A DNA stretch of 64,000 nucleotides. Origin: Steinernema hermaphroditum. Its lineage: Eukaryota; Nematoda; Chromadorea; Rhabditida; Steinernematidae. The notes beneath the pieces are model-generated. The model saw only the letters and a program-made list of their open reading frames with translations. It had not been told where the DNA came from and searched no databases. Position numbers and translations under genes: made by a program. Numbering within the stretch: the first letter of the stretch is position 1; the number at the start of each line of letters is the position of its first letter. Where the stretch lies: contig CM059624.1 of the NCBI GenBank assembly GCA_030435675.1, positions 14,532,769 through 14,596,768 of the forward strand. Reading direction: 5' to 3'. Positions 36,701-47,373 of the stretch are shown here, piece after piece.

Positions 36701-37502
36701 CCCCGCCATCGTTCTATAGTAAATCATTAATAGATCGACAGAGCTCCACGATACTCCCATTGTACAAACTGATGCATGAAGATAGGGCCTGTCTTTTTGG
36801 TGAATCTGAAGAAACCGTATCCTCAGCGATATTCTCACGTTAAAGAGCTATGCTTTCTGTCTGTGTTCATAGAATTTCGAAAAATTTGCACCGCTCCCCT
36901 CGCAGATAAGACGTAATCATTATGACGAGTTCAAGCGTTGCAAGATGATAAGCGTCAAAGTAAGTTTGGGATAACCAGGCTTCCCTTCTTGTGGTATTCA
37001 CCAAGCGAAATCGATGGAAATAAGTGTTTTTGGAGATGTTTTGTCCTTCAAAACTTACAAGGGACCCTCACAAAGTGTTCCACGCCGATTGAAATAAAAT
37101 TGAAATGGGTCCCTTGTTAGTACACTAGCTTGTTGAGCTCTTGTATGGGTCCCGAAACGATGTAAAAGACTGGTTTTGATGTCTTTTTGATGGGACCGCG
37201 TTTTAGAGTGTCTACAATAACCAATAGTTACCATATTCTCGTAAATTTAAAAGTTTTTTAAAAGCCCTTTCCAGTGAAACATCGACTTCATGGAGCATAG
37301 GCAGGGAATCGAACCCGGACCACCCGTGTGGCGGCCGAACACTCTTCCACGAAAGCATCAATGCTACATCATATGATCCCCTTTTTTTAAAAACCCTTTT
37401 TAAGTAATGCGGACTCACATCATCGTATCGGTCAAAGGCGGTCCCCTTGACGAACGTGGTAGGAATTTGGGACCGCCAATTAAACTGATACTCCTTCGCC
37501 AT
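24728..37502 (-). CDS. egl-8: phospholipase C-beta (EGL-8 orthologue), 19 exons
   Basis: Hydrolyses PIP2 to IP3 and diacylglycerol downstream of Gq; in C. elegans EGL-8 acts in neurons and intestine. Exons (5' to 3'): 37502-37419, 36627-36127, 34733-34630, 34579-34292, 34251-34068, 33625-33461, 33419-33243, 32303-31913, 30849-30748, 30613-30513, 29376-29235, 29192-29035, 28302-28096, 28050-27376, 26639-26409, 26282-25749, 25063-24960, 24916-24841, 24796-24728. Phases agree and give 1,430 aa. Domains: PH ~29-170; EF-hands ~196-325; X box with both catalytic histidines ([15 protein letters not shown]); Ser/Thr-rich acidic linker ~480-700; Y box ([23 protein letters not shown]); C2 ([19 protein letters not shown]); coiled-coil Gq-binding tail ~1170-1430. 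It ends ESVV, a class I PDZ ligand. The 33243 donor (GTAGTA) was chosen for phase; a stronger GTAAG lies 10 bp on but breaks the frame, so a missed micro-exon is possible. Confidence 0.94.
31092..31275 (+). mobile_element. truncated mariner-type repeat
   Basis: Begins TACAGGGTAGCCCAAAAAAG and includes TTTTTCGTTTTCCGA, both shared with the 60810 MITE. No matching right terminus was found. Confidence 0.5.
31492..31566 (-). repeat. tRNA-like SINE head 5 (egl-8 intron 8)
   Basis: On the minus strand CTGTGTGCCTCATTGCGAAC is followed by GGGTTCGGTTCCCC. Same family as the 1052 and 15041 copies, inserted opposite to them. Confidence 0.6.
32619..32690 (-). repeat. tRNA-like SINE head 6 (egl-8 intron 7)
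   Basis: On the minus strand GTGGCGCAGTGGATGAGC (strong A-box) is followed by GCGGGTTCGAACCACCG (B-box). The acceptor stem is degraded. Confidence 0.55.
35400..36013 (+). repeat. left arm of a ~610 bp inverted repeat (in egl-8 intron 2)
   Basis: The reverse complement of this segment recurs at 38615-39235. Over a 100 bp test stretch covering GGATTATGACATGTTTGTTA and TAGAGTACTGAACTGTCAC I saw only one difference. Similarity ends sharply at the inner side after TATGGGAGCT and fades gradually at the outer side. It has no long ORF that I trust. Confidence 0.85.
36128..36626 (-). other. egl-8: egl-8 exon 2: the PH domain in one exon
   Basis: The 501 bp exon encodes nearly the whole PH domain, from [20 protein letters not shown] to [11 protein letters not shown]. 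It is listed separately because it and exon 1 are the coding parts enclosed by the inverted arms. Confidence 0.9.
37294..37366 (-). repeat. tRNA-like SINE head 7 (egl-8 intron 1)
   Basis: On the minus strand TTCGTGGAAGAGTG then CGGGTTCGATTCCCTG. Five of seven acceptor-stem pairs can form between GCATTGA and CCTATGC, the closest to a true tRNA fold in the set, but it is still imperfect. Confidence 0.5.
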
Positions 37503-38010
37503 CGGCGACGGCGGAAGAAGGTGGTGGACGGGAAGGCGAAACGCGCTCGAATCGCCTTCTTCTCAATTCATGCGTTGTCGTCTTGTGCGCCGAGCTGATC
37601 GATTCGTCGTTTTGCGTCCAGTTGTCGCCGAAAACGTTTCTCATCGACTCATTTACGCGCGGCGAAGTCGATGAGGAAATATGAGAGATGTGGAAAACCT
37701 GCAACTCATTTGCATACTTGGAAACGCCATGTTTCAGGAAGTGGATGCTAAGCGCGGCTCCGACAGCAAGGCACGAAGAATCACAAATCAGCCGACACGG
37801 AAATGTGACTTGATAGGGGGAGTCGCGCAATTAGGTCACGAAGAAACCGCAACTTTAATGAAAGAAATTGGTTTTCGAATTAGTAATAATGCAGACGGCG
37901 AGAGACAAACGAAATGGAGCGGTGGGACAGATAGCATCCACCTCGTCTTGGAGCCAACTAAGCGGAACCGGAGTCACCGGAAGATGCGAAGAGAAAAGAA
38001 TTGAACAGCA

Positions 38011-38085
38011 GTGGTTGGGACAGGACTCGAACCCCGACTCGAAAAACGGTAACCAAGAGACTACCCAGTTCGACCACACAGACAC
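38011..38085 (-). repeat. tRNA-like SINE head 8
   Basis: On the minus strand GTGTCTGTGTGGTCGAACTG, then CGGGGTTCGAGTCCTGTCC. The 5' part matches copies 2 and 4, the middle does not. Confidence 0.55.
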
Positions 38086-38614
38086 TGCTATGACTGTGTG
38101 CAAAGTTGACTAAAGTAAAAAAATTAAACGCAACTTTATAAATAAAAAGCGTACGGCGTTCTGGTTAACGCTCACTAATGCCTACCCATGTGCCGACTTT
38201 TAGTTTGATCCACCAAATCTGAAAAGAATCTCACAGATACAGTGTTAGCACCCTACATAAATGTGGTCGATTATCAAAAACCAAACTATCAAAAACAAAG
38301 TACCTTATTTACAAAGGAAGCTTCCGAGGTGTTCCGTCCAGATGGCACTTGCAGGACATGCACACAAAAATAGTGCAACCTCAGATTATCTGACGTCCTC
38401 AACAACTATGAATGATGAGATTCATCACAGTGGTACATGAGACTAACAAGTATCCAACACCTTTTTGTTATGTTCAGCATAAGGCGGCAAACAAGAGAAT
38501 GACGTAAACAAAAAAAAATATCAAAGCTGGCATCAAAAATTGCTCTCACAGACATAGTTCTCATCACCATTATGATCAACATGTAATGAAAATATTTTTC
38601 ATCACCGCAAAAAG

Positions 38615-39235
38615 AGCTCCCATACAACTAATTTTACAACTTACGCAAGTGTCATTGACGCCTGGTGACGACAATGATGTCACTTCAAAAATTTATTTCG
38701 ATTCTCTGATGATAACTATTTCGTAGCTAAAGATAACTATTTTGAAAATACCGACAGACTCGTGGATTATGACATGTTTGTTAAACTTGGAGATTCGAAG
38801 AAGGCTAGAGTACTGAACTGTCACATCACATATGTATTTTTATCTGAATTTCCACGAATTCCAATAGAAAACACATCCACGCAGTGATGTCAAAAATTGG
38901 ATGCAAAACCGACCCTCGGGAAGTCGACTTCCCGACCCTAAGACGCAAACGTCGCTGCAAATCCCACGTGAGTCACACCTTCTCTCGATGTTCGCCGAAG
39001 CGTTGACGCATTTTAATCACATTGCGGGAACGGTCCCTTATTTTGCATGTTGAATAGAAAAGAGAGCTGTTTTTCCCATCTTAGTTTTGAGAAAATCACT
39101 AAGGCATGAAACATCACGTGAAAAATAAGACGTCGAGGAGTCATTATTAAGAAATCACGCTGTTTTGCATAAATATGCCGTCGAAAACGAGGAGAGTTAG
39201 CCGTTAGCCAAGTGAACCAGTAAACCAAAAGTCAA
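38615..39235 (-). repeat. right arm of the ~610 bp inverted repeat (upstream of egl-8)
   Basis: Inverted copy of 35400-36013, starting at AGCTCCCATACAACTAATTT. It includes a palindrome, TCGGGAAGTCGACTTCCCGA, near 38928. Together the arms enclose 36014-38614, that is, the first two egl-8 exons and the upstream flank. They are most simply two insertions of one repeat in opposite orientation, or a duplication with inversion. Confidence 0.85.
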
Positions 39236-40261
39236 CACAGGCATTAATTAGCAGGTAGGTGTGAGATCTAAGCACTCCACAAGTGGACAAGATTGGGAGG
39301 TCGTACATGGCTTTTCCTGTTGCCCGCAATGATCGCCCTGGCTCCCATAAGGACCAGAACACTACTTCCACCGTCTAGTCAGTTGACACGGGGCCGTCAC
39401 CTCCGCCCAACCGTAATAAAAACTAAACTTTTCATGCAGTATAAAGGTGGTAAACGGTGGTTAGGTAAAAACCTCCAAATAGAGCAATTTTGTGCTACAG
39501 AGCTCTTTAAAAATCAAAGAAGCCGTACCTCGCTAATAAAATTCCATTAGTCATTTGGATAGACATCCTGAACTGACGAAAAAATCGATAAAAATAACAA
39601 CATCCACGATCCCGAAGAGACACACACAGAAAATAATGGGTGCAAATTCCTCGCATGCAGCACAGGGTCGTAAATAAATCGTTTCGAGCCATAAAACGTG
39701 CGCGTCACGCAACGACCGATCAACTATTCCGCCGTCGTCGCCGCCGTCATTCCCTTGGCTTATCACCCATCGTTTCCTGGAGTACATGCCGCCAAAGGGT
39801 AGGAACGGAGATCGTTGAGAAAGTCACTCCAAAAAGTCACGACTATAATGTATTTTACGGTTTGTTGTCTAGTACATATATGAAGATTTTTAAGACCACC
39901 AAACGTCGCGTGATGTTTCAGAAGTAAAAAAATGTTTATGTTCACCTAATTGTAATTTACGGATTCGACGGTACACTATGATTCGGCGTGTTCCATGTTT
40001 TAGAAAACACAGTGGCTCTTTAATTGAAAGGTAAACATTGAGTTCGAAAAAGAAAAAAAATTAACTCAGCGATGATAAAGAAACGCTTAAAGAAATAAAT
40101 TACAGTTAGCGGTTCCACGAGAATGAAAAAACAACAGCTTTTTCAAAATGCATGGTGCGCATAAACCGGTGGAAACCGACAAGACATGGCGCATAAGACA
40201 TCCGATCACCAAGGAGAAGATCGCCTGGAGAAGTTGGCGCAATACCAGTGAGGCTCCTTAA
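39236..40261. other. no gene supported
   Basis: AT-rich intergenic DNA between the right inverted arm and the first F-box-like gene. The small frames lack support. Confidence 0.5.
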
Positions 40262-40316
40262 ATGTGATGACATCAGTTTTTCGATGCATTGTTTCATTAA
40301 AAATTTGTCATATAAC
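40262..40316 (+). promoter_or_regulatory. conserved upstream module and TATA-like box of the 40370 gene
   Basis: The module reads, in order: TGATGACATCA (palindrome-like), TTCGATGCATTG, TTTCATTAAAAATTTG, and CATATAA at 40309-40315. The same ordered words precede every intact paralogue in this window. TATAA lies 59 bp before the ATG. Confidence 0.7.
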
Positions 40317-40369
40317 GGCGCGTTTCAAAAGCAACGTTTTTTCCGACGTTGCTTTTGCACAACTTAGCG

Positions 40370-41260
40370 ATGAATTCCGTGCCTCTGAAGTTTTGTGACG
40401 AAGTCGTCCATCGACTCTCTATATATGGCATCAAACATCTTCAGTTCACCTCAGGATACTGGTCATCTACAGCAGAAACTCATTTCAACAAGCGTCGGGA
40501 ACTAGCTGTTTGGTTGAAATCGAACAGCGAAGGCACTAAAATCGGCGTCGAGCCTTACGCATGGGCAAACGGAGATTCTTTCGGGATAGACTGCAAATAC
40601 GTCCGAATCACGTCCATTGACTTTAGTCTGCTACTACAAGATGAAAGGGTGCAAGAAACACTGGAACAGTTCAGACGGAAAACACTGCCAATGATTCGGT
40701 CAATTGCTAGTCACTGCAGATTGAATGTAGTTAAGAATATGTATAGGCATATACCCCACATCACCAACGAACAGAAAATATACGACATCATCTTTGATGG
40801 ACTAAAGGAATGCAATGGCTTGTCGTACATCAAAGTCAACAACTGTGGTGAAAAGTGCCACGAGTTCATAAGAGGACAGATCGAATTCGGTAATTTGCGA
40901 ACACTTCATTTATCATATAGCACTCCATGGCCAGCGGACTTCCAAGACTTGATTAAAGTCTTTGTGAAATCGCCAAAATTTAGGAACCTCTATTTAGAAG
41001 ATTCAAATCTGAGATTGAACTTCGACATGGTTACTTGTGTGTTCGATCGCTTCTTCGGAGGAGAATGGACTGATTTTGAACTTAGAGGATGTCCGTCCTT
41101 TCCCTTTGATGATTTGCGATCTCTCTACCCAAAACTCGCAGTGATTCCTGACGACTGGCCCTCTCTACAGAGAATCGCCGTTTGGAACGCACCCCTGGGA
41201 GAAAGGAAGTTAATTGTCGCTATTCGTAATTGGGCGGACCTAATGGTACTGTGTATTTAA
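40370..41260 (+). CDS. F-box-like family protein, member 1
   Basis: Intronless gene of 296 aa. The ATG at 40370 is chosen because it aligns with the start of all paralogues (MNSVPLKFCDEV here, MNYLPLTFYDEV elsewhere); the open frame extends further upstream but through the TATA module. Residues 1-45 fit a degenerate F-box (LP--F---V---L, a hydrophobic helix, then GYWSS). The C-terminal half carries the family blocks: TLPMIRSIASHC, FDGLKECNGLS, GEKCHEFIRGQIEFG, TPWPADFQDLIKVFVKSP, LNFDMVTCVFDRFFGGE, SFPFDDLRSLYPKLAVIPDDWPS. F-box proteins usually link substrates to SCF ubiquitin ligases; that role is inferred from the N-terminus alone. This member lies about 6 kb from the main cluster and lacks the acidic insertion seen in 49680 and 51672. 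Confidence 0.8.
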   Translation: MNSVPLKFCDEVVHRLSIYGIKHLQFTSGYWSSTAETHFNKRRELAVWLKSNSEGTKIGVEPYAWANGDSFGIDCKYVRITSIDFSLLLQDERVQETLEQFRRKTLPMIRSIASHCRLNVVKNMYRHIPHITNEQKIYDIIFDGLKECNGLSYIKVNNCGEKCHEFIRGQIEFGNLRTLHLSYSTPWPADFQDLIKVFVKSPKFRNLYLEDSNLRLNFDMVTCVFDRFFGGEWTDFELRGCPSFPFDDLRSLYPKLAVIPDDWPSLQRIAVWNAPLGERKLIVAIRNWADLMVLCI

Positions 41261-41297
41261 TACCGCGGCACCTTTGATAATTTGCTTATGTTTCTTG

Positions 41298-41331
41298 TAC
41301 ATTTATCAATTGTTCTGTATTGATAAATGTA
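41298..41331. terminator. perfect 13 bp hairpin just after the 40370 gene
   Basis: TACATTTATCAAT and ATTGATAAATGTA form a perfect inverted repeat around an 8 nt loop, starting 38 bp after the stop codon. No clear AATAAA precedes it. It may act in 3' end formation or be a small foldback insertion; I cannot tell which. Confidence 0.35.
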
Positions 41332-41709
41332 TATATGGATCTTGAGACGTAGAGGGTGTCAAAAATCGAAAAATAGTCATTGCAGTGGTCTTATATCGCA
41401 TTTTTCACGGCAAACCCTATAGCAGTAGAAACTTCCAGTGGACACGCGGAATGTACCGGATCAGTCCCTCAGTCGCTCTCTGGTCGTCCAATTCTATAAT
41501 TCTGTTCGTTAAATGTGTGATCCTATTCCTTCAAAAACCATGAGGACTAGTATCGTTTGCACTGTTTATAGATTTTGTTATAAATTTCGCACAAAAAATT
41601 CAAATTATATTAAAATTTAGCCAGCAGTTTTAATTTTACCGTACCCATGAATTGTACCTTACTACTAAACACTCTAACCATGAGAACCCTTGAAAGATGC
41701 ATGTGGGTA

Positions 41710-41928
41710 TACAGTGGCGGCCATATAAATAAAAACCTTTGAACCCTTGATTTTTAACCATTGATTTTCAAACCTTTGCCAAAACCACTCGGACCATTGA
41801 ATGTAGAATTTATCTGACAACAAAATGGTATGGTTTATTTTCCATCCGAGACCCACTGTGCCGACAGTAAATGTAATAAATTCGGTCGATTCAAAGTGGG
41901 TGGGGTTATTTATATGGCCGCCACTGTA
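41710..41928. mobile_element. 219 bp Tc1/mariner-type MITE with TA target duplication
   Basis: The element is bounded by TA dinucleotides and begins CAGTGGCGGCCATATAAATA. It ends with the exact complement, TATTTATATGGCCGCCACTG. The interior shares the TTTTCCATCCGAGACCCACT region with the arms of the 19727-20918 element, so both belong to one family. It has no coding capacity and is non-autonomous. Confidence 0.9.
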
Positions 41929-43049
41929 CGGGCAAAATGTTAAATACAGCGCAGTCTGTGGGGGGCACTTTGGAGGCCTTGTCAGTCTTTCAAAGGGGAA
42001 TTTGTGATAGTTCACTCAAAATCAAATCCACTCGAAATCACGTAATTCATGAGGATGAGATGAAGTTCCAAGAAGGAAAGCAGAACAAGTACATTTAGCA
42101 AAATTAGAAATGAAACGATGAATTAAACAAAGTTTATCCGGCTTTTCCGAGATCTTTCAGATATGAAGCAGAATGATTCGCGACTTTTATAGTTCAACAA
42201 CCCGTCAGCAGCAAAAATGCTTCAAAGAGTAGAAATAAAAAGCTATAACCAAACCAAAACAGTCATGCGTTCTTCACCTTTGGCTGTTGCCAACCATTGC
42301 CAACCAGCGTCATCTAAGGAGAACAAGAGATTCCTTGTTAGTCTTATAGAGGGGATATAATAATAACTATTAGAAGGTATTTAAGAAGTGATTAATGAGG
42401 TTTACATGAAGTTCGAAGACGGTAAGAAGAACGAGTACAATTTGCAAAATCAGAGATAAGTATTCTAAACACGGTCTATAAGGTTTATCTGAGGTGCTAT
42501 GAGGTGCTATCAGACATCAACACAGTGACTTTTCTAGCTCAGCCTGCGACCGACTTGCAAAAATTCGATTTCTTAGATAGCAGATGTAGGCACAATAAAA
42601 ACTAAAACCAAAACAGTCAAGCGCAACGTTATTTAAAAAAAATACTTTATTGACCTTTGGCCGCCGCCAGTCATTCATCATCTGGTAAGTGGGAACGAAT
42701 ACGAGCTTCATCGCGATTATGCAGATAAAACGTGATCAGAGGGATTTGTAGCACCTTAGTGGTGGGCGTTGGCTTAGAACGTGAATCAGGTGACACTTTG
42801 TGGACACTAAAAACCGAAACGGCGATAACAAATAAGAACTTTAATAAAAAATTTTGTATTCACGAAGCAAAAATTAGAACAACTGTATACCTATGTTCAG
42901 TCCGATTTCGAGTGTTCCTGACCTTCTAGGTCGATCAGAAAAAAATCGCGATTATATGGTTATAGAGCGGAGAAAACCTCTGGGGTTACACGGCGAAATG
43001 AGGGAAAAAACTGAAACAATACACCTCTACCCCTAAAACAAAGCCGCCA
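41929..43049. other. no gene; paired similar segments
   Basis: 42050-42310 and 42400-42665 look like two diverged copies of one segment: both have GAAGTTC-AAG, GCAAAAT-AGA, AGTTTATC-G/TTTATCTGAG and a later AACCAAAACAGTCA. No ORF is shared. Confidence 0.45.
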
Positions 43050-43960
43050 TTATTCCGTCCGACCAGCGCTCCGTTCCCAGCCAGATCCGGCCCCCTTTCC
43101 CATGACTACGTGAAACGGGCGGTGGCCAAGAGACTAACAAGCGCCTGGGGCAGTCGGGCGAGCGTGCGCGAGTCCGAGATTGCTCTCCGGCTTGGCCGGG
43201 TCCACAAACGACGACGTCGACGACGAAGGACGACGTCGACGACGCTATAAATCAGCAAAAAAGCAATTGGCCCGGCGCGGCGACGGCGCCGAGGCCCTCG
43301 AGAGTGCGCGAAGGAGTCCCAAAGCGGGTGTCTTGACGCGGCCCCGATGGACGCGGAACGCATATACATATAGATGATGTGTGTAAATTATCAATAAGTA
43401 ATGAAGAGTGAACGATCAGATCGATTGCGGTGGAGAAGAAGGAAAGCGTTTCGCGCCTCGGCGACGTAGACATGTTTGGACGGGGGGGGGGCTTCTGGAA
43501 ACGCACAGGCCGCGGCTGGGAACCGGTTCCCTGGGGCGCCGCCATGTATCGAATTAACATAATGCCGTTCGCCATGTGAACGACCGCTGCGTGTGGTTCT
43601 AATTACCGGGGGGCTGCGGTGCGCGCGACACCACAGAAAGGACTAATTACTCGACGGGCGCGCAAGTGGCCCTTTGGTAAACATGAGTCAGCTGCAGGGT
43701 GCGCGCTGATATCACAGAACCACTTAAGCCGCCCGAAGTGAGCGGCCGCCGCGGCGATCAGGCAACAAGGAATGCCGGCCGCCGCCGCGGCAGCGGGGAT
43801 TACGCCGAATTAGGCGAAAAGAAGGCGGCTAATTGACCGTGACATCGAAAAGCCAACTTGACGATAATGGCTTTGAAAGGGTCCGGCCTAGGAGGTTACG
43901 CGCTCCATTGGCATTAGGCTAGAGAGTCGACGCCGAAAATAGGCCGACTGACAAGTGCGA
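43050..43960. promoter_or_regulatory. GC-rich island with clustered factor-like sites
   Basis: This ~0.9 kb is markedly GC-rich in an AT-rich surrounding. It contains TAATTA (43598-, 43643-) and TAATT words, RUNX-like TGTGGTT and AACCAC, an E-box CAGCTG near 43692, and a G9 run. The ORFs are short arginine-rich shadows of GC-rich DNA, and I see no splice-consistent gene. A regulatory role is inferred only from composition and motif density. Confidence 0.3.
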
Positions 43961-46900
43961 GATAAGAACATCTCGGGAAATGGGATCATCCATGATTCAC
44001 GGCGATGGCCGTTTTAGTGGAGCGCTGTCGAGGCAGGACTTTGGCATGATGCTGATTCGATTGTGGCCATTGTCGTAAGCGCAAAAGGCCAGAAGCCAGA
44101 TAATCAAAAATTTTACTGCAGTATCATAAATCTCTCAGATCACTAAAATATATCTGTGTGGATTTATCTGGAAATCGGCAAGAAGGTAAATTCTAAGGTA
44201 AAAGGTAAAAAGGCAAATTCAGCGCCTCCAGCGTCATTGTATGGAACGGAATCTCCGCGATGGCCAAAACGAAACTGGTTTTCATCGAGAAAGGGGTCCA
44301 TTTTTGGGGGTCGAGAACAGTTCGCCGATGGCAACTGCCCCCCCCCCCCCCCCCGCAGCAAGACTGGGCGCCGCCCCGGATCAAAATCAACGATGACTTC
44401 TCCAAAGTTTTGGAACAAATCGTTTTGACCGTCAAATTATCTAGCTTTCAACCCTTTGGATCATTCGCTATGGAGAACATTCCTATTTGAAGTCCCCGGC
44501 GGCATCCATCCGAAAAGGATGGGAAGAATTGAATGCGATGAAGAACAAAAATAAAAGACAACATATCGTAATCAGGTATCATTTCGTTCAGTAAGTTCGG
44601 CTTACTTTTTTAATGCACGAGAGATCCAAAAATGGAATAAGCAAAGATGAATGTAGTGAATGATACCAAACACAGAAATCGAGATCACAGCATACTAGGG
44701 ATTGCAGCAATGCAAATAGCGCTAGAATGTACTCAGCATGAATACTATATTTAGCAGAAGCGTCATCACAATTGAGATCAGAAATGACAACTGAACGAAG
44801 CGGAATCTACCGAGATCGCTGCAAATCTTTCCGAAAATAAAAGACTTGTAAACAGTCAGAAACAGACTAATTTAGAACACAATCGATCGTCGTACACGGG
44901 GAAAACGTGACTGTTTTTCGGCGACGCGCTCGAGTGCACGACAACGGGACGACACCTCATTAATAAAAAACTTGATTTTGGGAGCGCCAGAGGACATGTG
45001 ATCTGCGATGCTTATGCTTGTACCCTGCTCTCGAAATTTGAACACACTGCTTAAGCTTGATTGCAAAAAGTCCACTTGAAATGTCATGCGAAAAATCCTG
45101 GCACAAAAATTGACGACATCTCATCGAACTGTCATAAACGATCACTTCAAAATTGAAACGAAATTGAAACGTTTCGCACTCCGAAAACAAAAATGGCCTC
45201 CAAAAATACAGTATGCAAACAATTCATGCGTTCTTCTCAGTTCACATGGTGTGATTTCATGGTACCAAATGTACATGATGGCCACTGCTTAATGGACACT
45301 TCTGTCGGTCCACAAGCCTTACCCTTTTCAGCTAGACACATCTCTTACTATCAATTTATTACTCAATGAGTCGAAGAAATTATCTGCTTACCTCTGTTGA
45401 ACAATAAAGAGAAAATCGAAGAAACGTCCTCCTGTAGTCCCACCACCGCTGACCGCTAGGAAACGTCCTTTTCAAAATGACTTGCCGAGTTATGCATATT
45501 TTGTCATAAAAATGTTCGGCAGATTATAAAAGGATTAAAAGAGTTCTTGTGTTTACGTGCGAAATAATGCGAATATAACAATTTCCTTTCACATGCTGTC
45601 ATTAAACATACAATAATACTTTTATGTCAAAAGTATCAAGCTTAGGGCTTAAAAATACCATAATCTAGCCGTTTATGATACTCAAATTGCCGAAAAAAAA
45701 AACGAAAATCGATCTCCGCTTTCAATCTGTTCAATGTCGATCGACGTTTCTCACTTACTGGTTTCGGTAAGGGATAAAAAAATGAATCAAACTGTTAAGT
45801 ATCTGACGAGCTGTGCAGTGAAACCCCCAAAAATGATGACTGGACCGATTGTGAAAAAGTTAAAACGAGGACTTCACTTAAGTCAAGCACGATGATTCTA
45901 AAATCACGCTATCACGCTTCGATATGTACATATTTGTTTTATAAAAACGCGTGTACATGTGCGTTCACTGCAGAAATATTCAAGAGCATAGAGGATTTTG
46001 CACTAGTATCGAAACCCACATTTTGGTAAACCCGTTCCTACGCTAATCGGATGACCTTATAACAAGAGTTTAAGCAAAGCAATGGTGGAATGTAAACGAA
46101 TAGTAATTCTACGGTAATTCTAGCATTTACCTACAGTAATTCTAACCTTATATAACCTACACCCTCGTAAATCCCAGCACAGTGCTGAAAAAATACTGAA
46201 ATATATTATACTGAAAAATACTGAAAAACAAAAATAAACAGAGTAGATGAGAACTGAGTATTTGGGAACTCAATCTACATCATCAAAAATTATAAGAATT
46301 GCGATGCGACTCGAGAAGACAGAGATTGATGTTTCCAAGTCAGTAATGAAAAAATGATACTCCCAAATGCTAAGTCAAAATCTTTACCCAAAAACTATCA
46401 TTTACTCCCCAACATCCAAGCTGTATACAAATGAATCGTATACTGACCCAAGCATGTTTACAAACAATGTAAAAAATGTACACGCCAAAATCTTAACCAA
46501 ATCAACGATAGAACTGCATTCCCGAAGAAAGCGAAGAATGAAGCATTAACAATATTTGATATCGAGCGGAATGGGCAATTAAAAACCATGTGAGAGAAAA
46601 CTGTAATTATGGTATTGAGAATATCCTAAAAAAGTGCCGCTTAAGCTTTTCTAAAGGTCTAAAAATGCGCTACGTGCATGCAAATCACTAGTTCTAATAG
46701 CATGTTCTCTACAAAAGAACCGATACACTTTTGCATTTTACCGTCCATCTCCATTGCGCAAATATGCAAATACAGACAACTAATAAGCTCTCGGTGACAC
46801 GATAATTCGAATATCAAAGGTTTTGGCGCATAGAAAAAGAGACGATGACTGGTCCAAAAATCCCCTTTCCTCACTTTTCTCTCACAGAGTGCTGCCACGG

Positions 46901-47054
46901 AACACACTATAATTCTTTGATGTTAAACGTATCTGGATTTTCTATCTATAAACCAGCCGTTTATCATACCCAAATTGCTAAAAAATAAGCGAGAAAAAAC
47001 CGACTACCTGCCGCGATCTGATCATTATATGTCTATGGTAGGGAAGGATCAATG
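43961..47054. other. no gene; AT-rich
   Basis: Long AT-rich region. AGCCGTTTATGATACTCAAA at 45668 recurs as a near copy at 46958, so part of the upstream flank of member 2 is duplicated. No coding sequence is supported. Confidence 0.5.
44338..44354 (+). repeat. run of 17 cytosines
   Basis: A pure homopolymer C tract inside a ~300 bp stretch (44150-44480). It is a likely sequencing or polymerase trouble spot, and its length should be treated as approximate. Confidence 0.9.
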
Positions 47055-47279
47055 TGTTTCACCATTCCAGCGATTTTTCGTGCTCTATTCAAGCACTTCT
47101 CTGTTGCTTCGCGGACCATGGACTGGAAATGGTTCGAAGACAACGGAGAACACACAGTCTGCGGACATAATCAATCACCCATACAAACGCACTAATCTGA
47201 TTCCAGATTGAGAAAATAGACAAAAAATAAAACACCGACATCAAAGAGCATAAAAATATCAAAAAAGTGAAAAATTTCA

Positions 47280-47335
47280 GATGCGATGCCATCAGCTTTG
47301 CGATGCATAGCTGCATCAAAAATTCGCCATATAAT
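47280..47335 (+). promoter_or_regulatory. conserved upstream module and TATA-like box of the 47374 gene
   Basis: Words in order: GATGCGATGCCATCAGC, TTTGCGATGCAT, GCTGCATCAAAAATTCG, CATATAAT. TATAA starts 44 bp before the ATG. The 225 bp before it (from ~47055) are also homologous to the segment before the 51672 gene. Confidence 0.75.
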
Positions 47336-47373
47336 GGCTAAATCTGAAGTGGCTTTCGCAGTACTCATAAGCT

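Noticed and set aside
37294..37366. A true tRNA gene
   Set aside because: Good A and B box words but two mismatches in the acceptor stem and a weak T stem; the setting with seven similar elements favours a SINE.
43106..43575. ORFs in the GC-rich island
   Set aside because: Long frames on both strands rich in Arg reflect GC content; no splice or start support.
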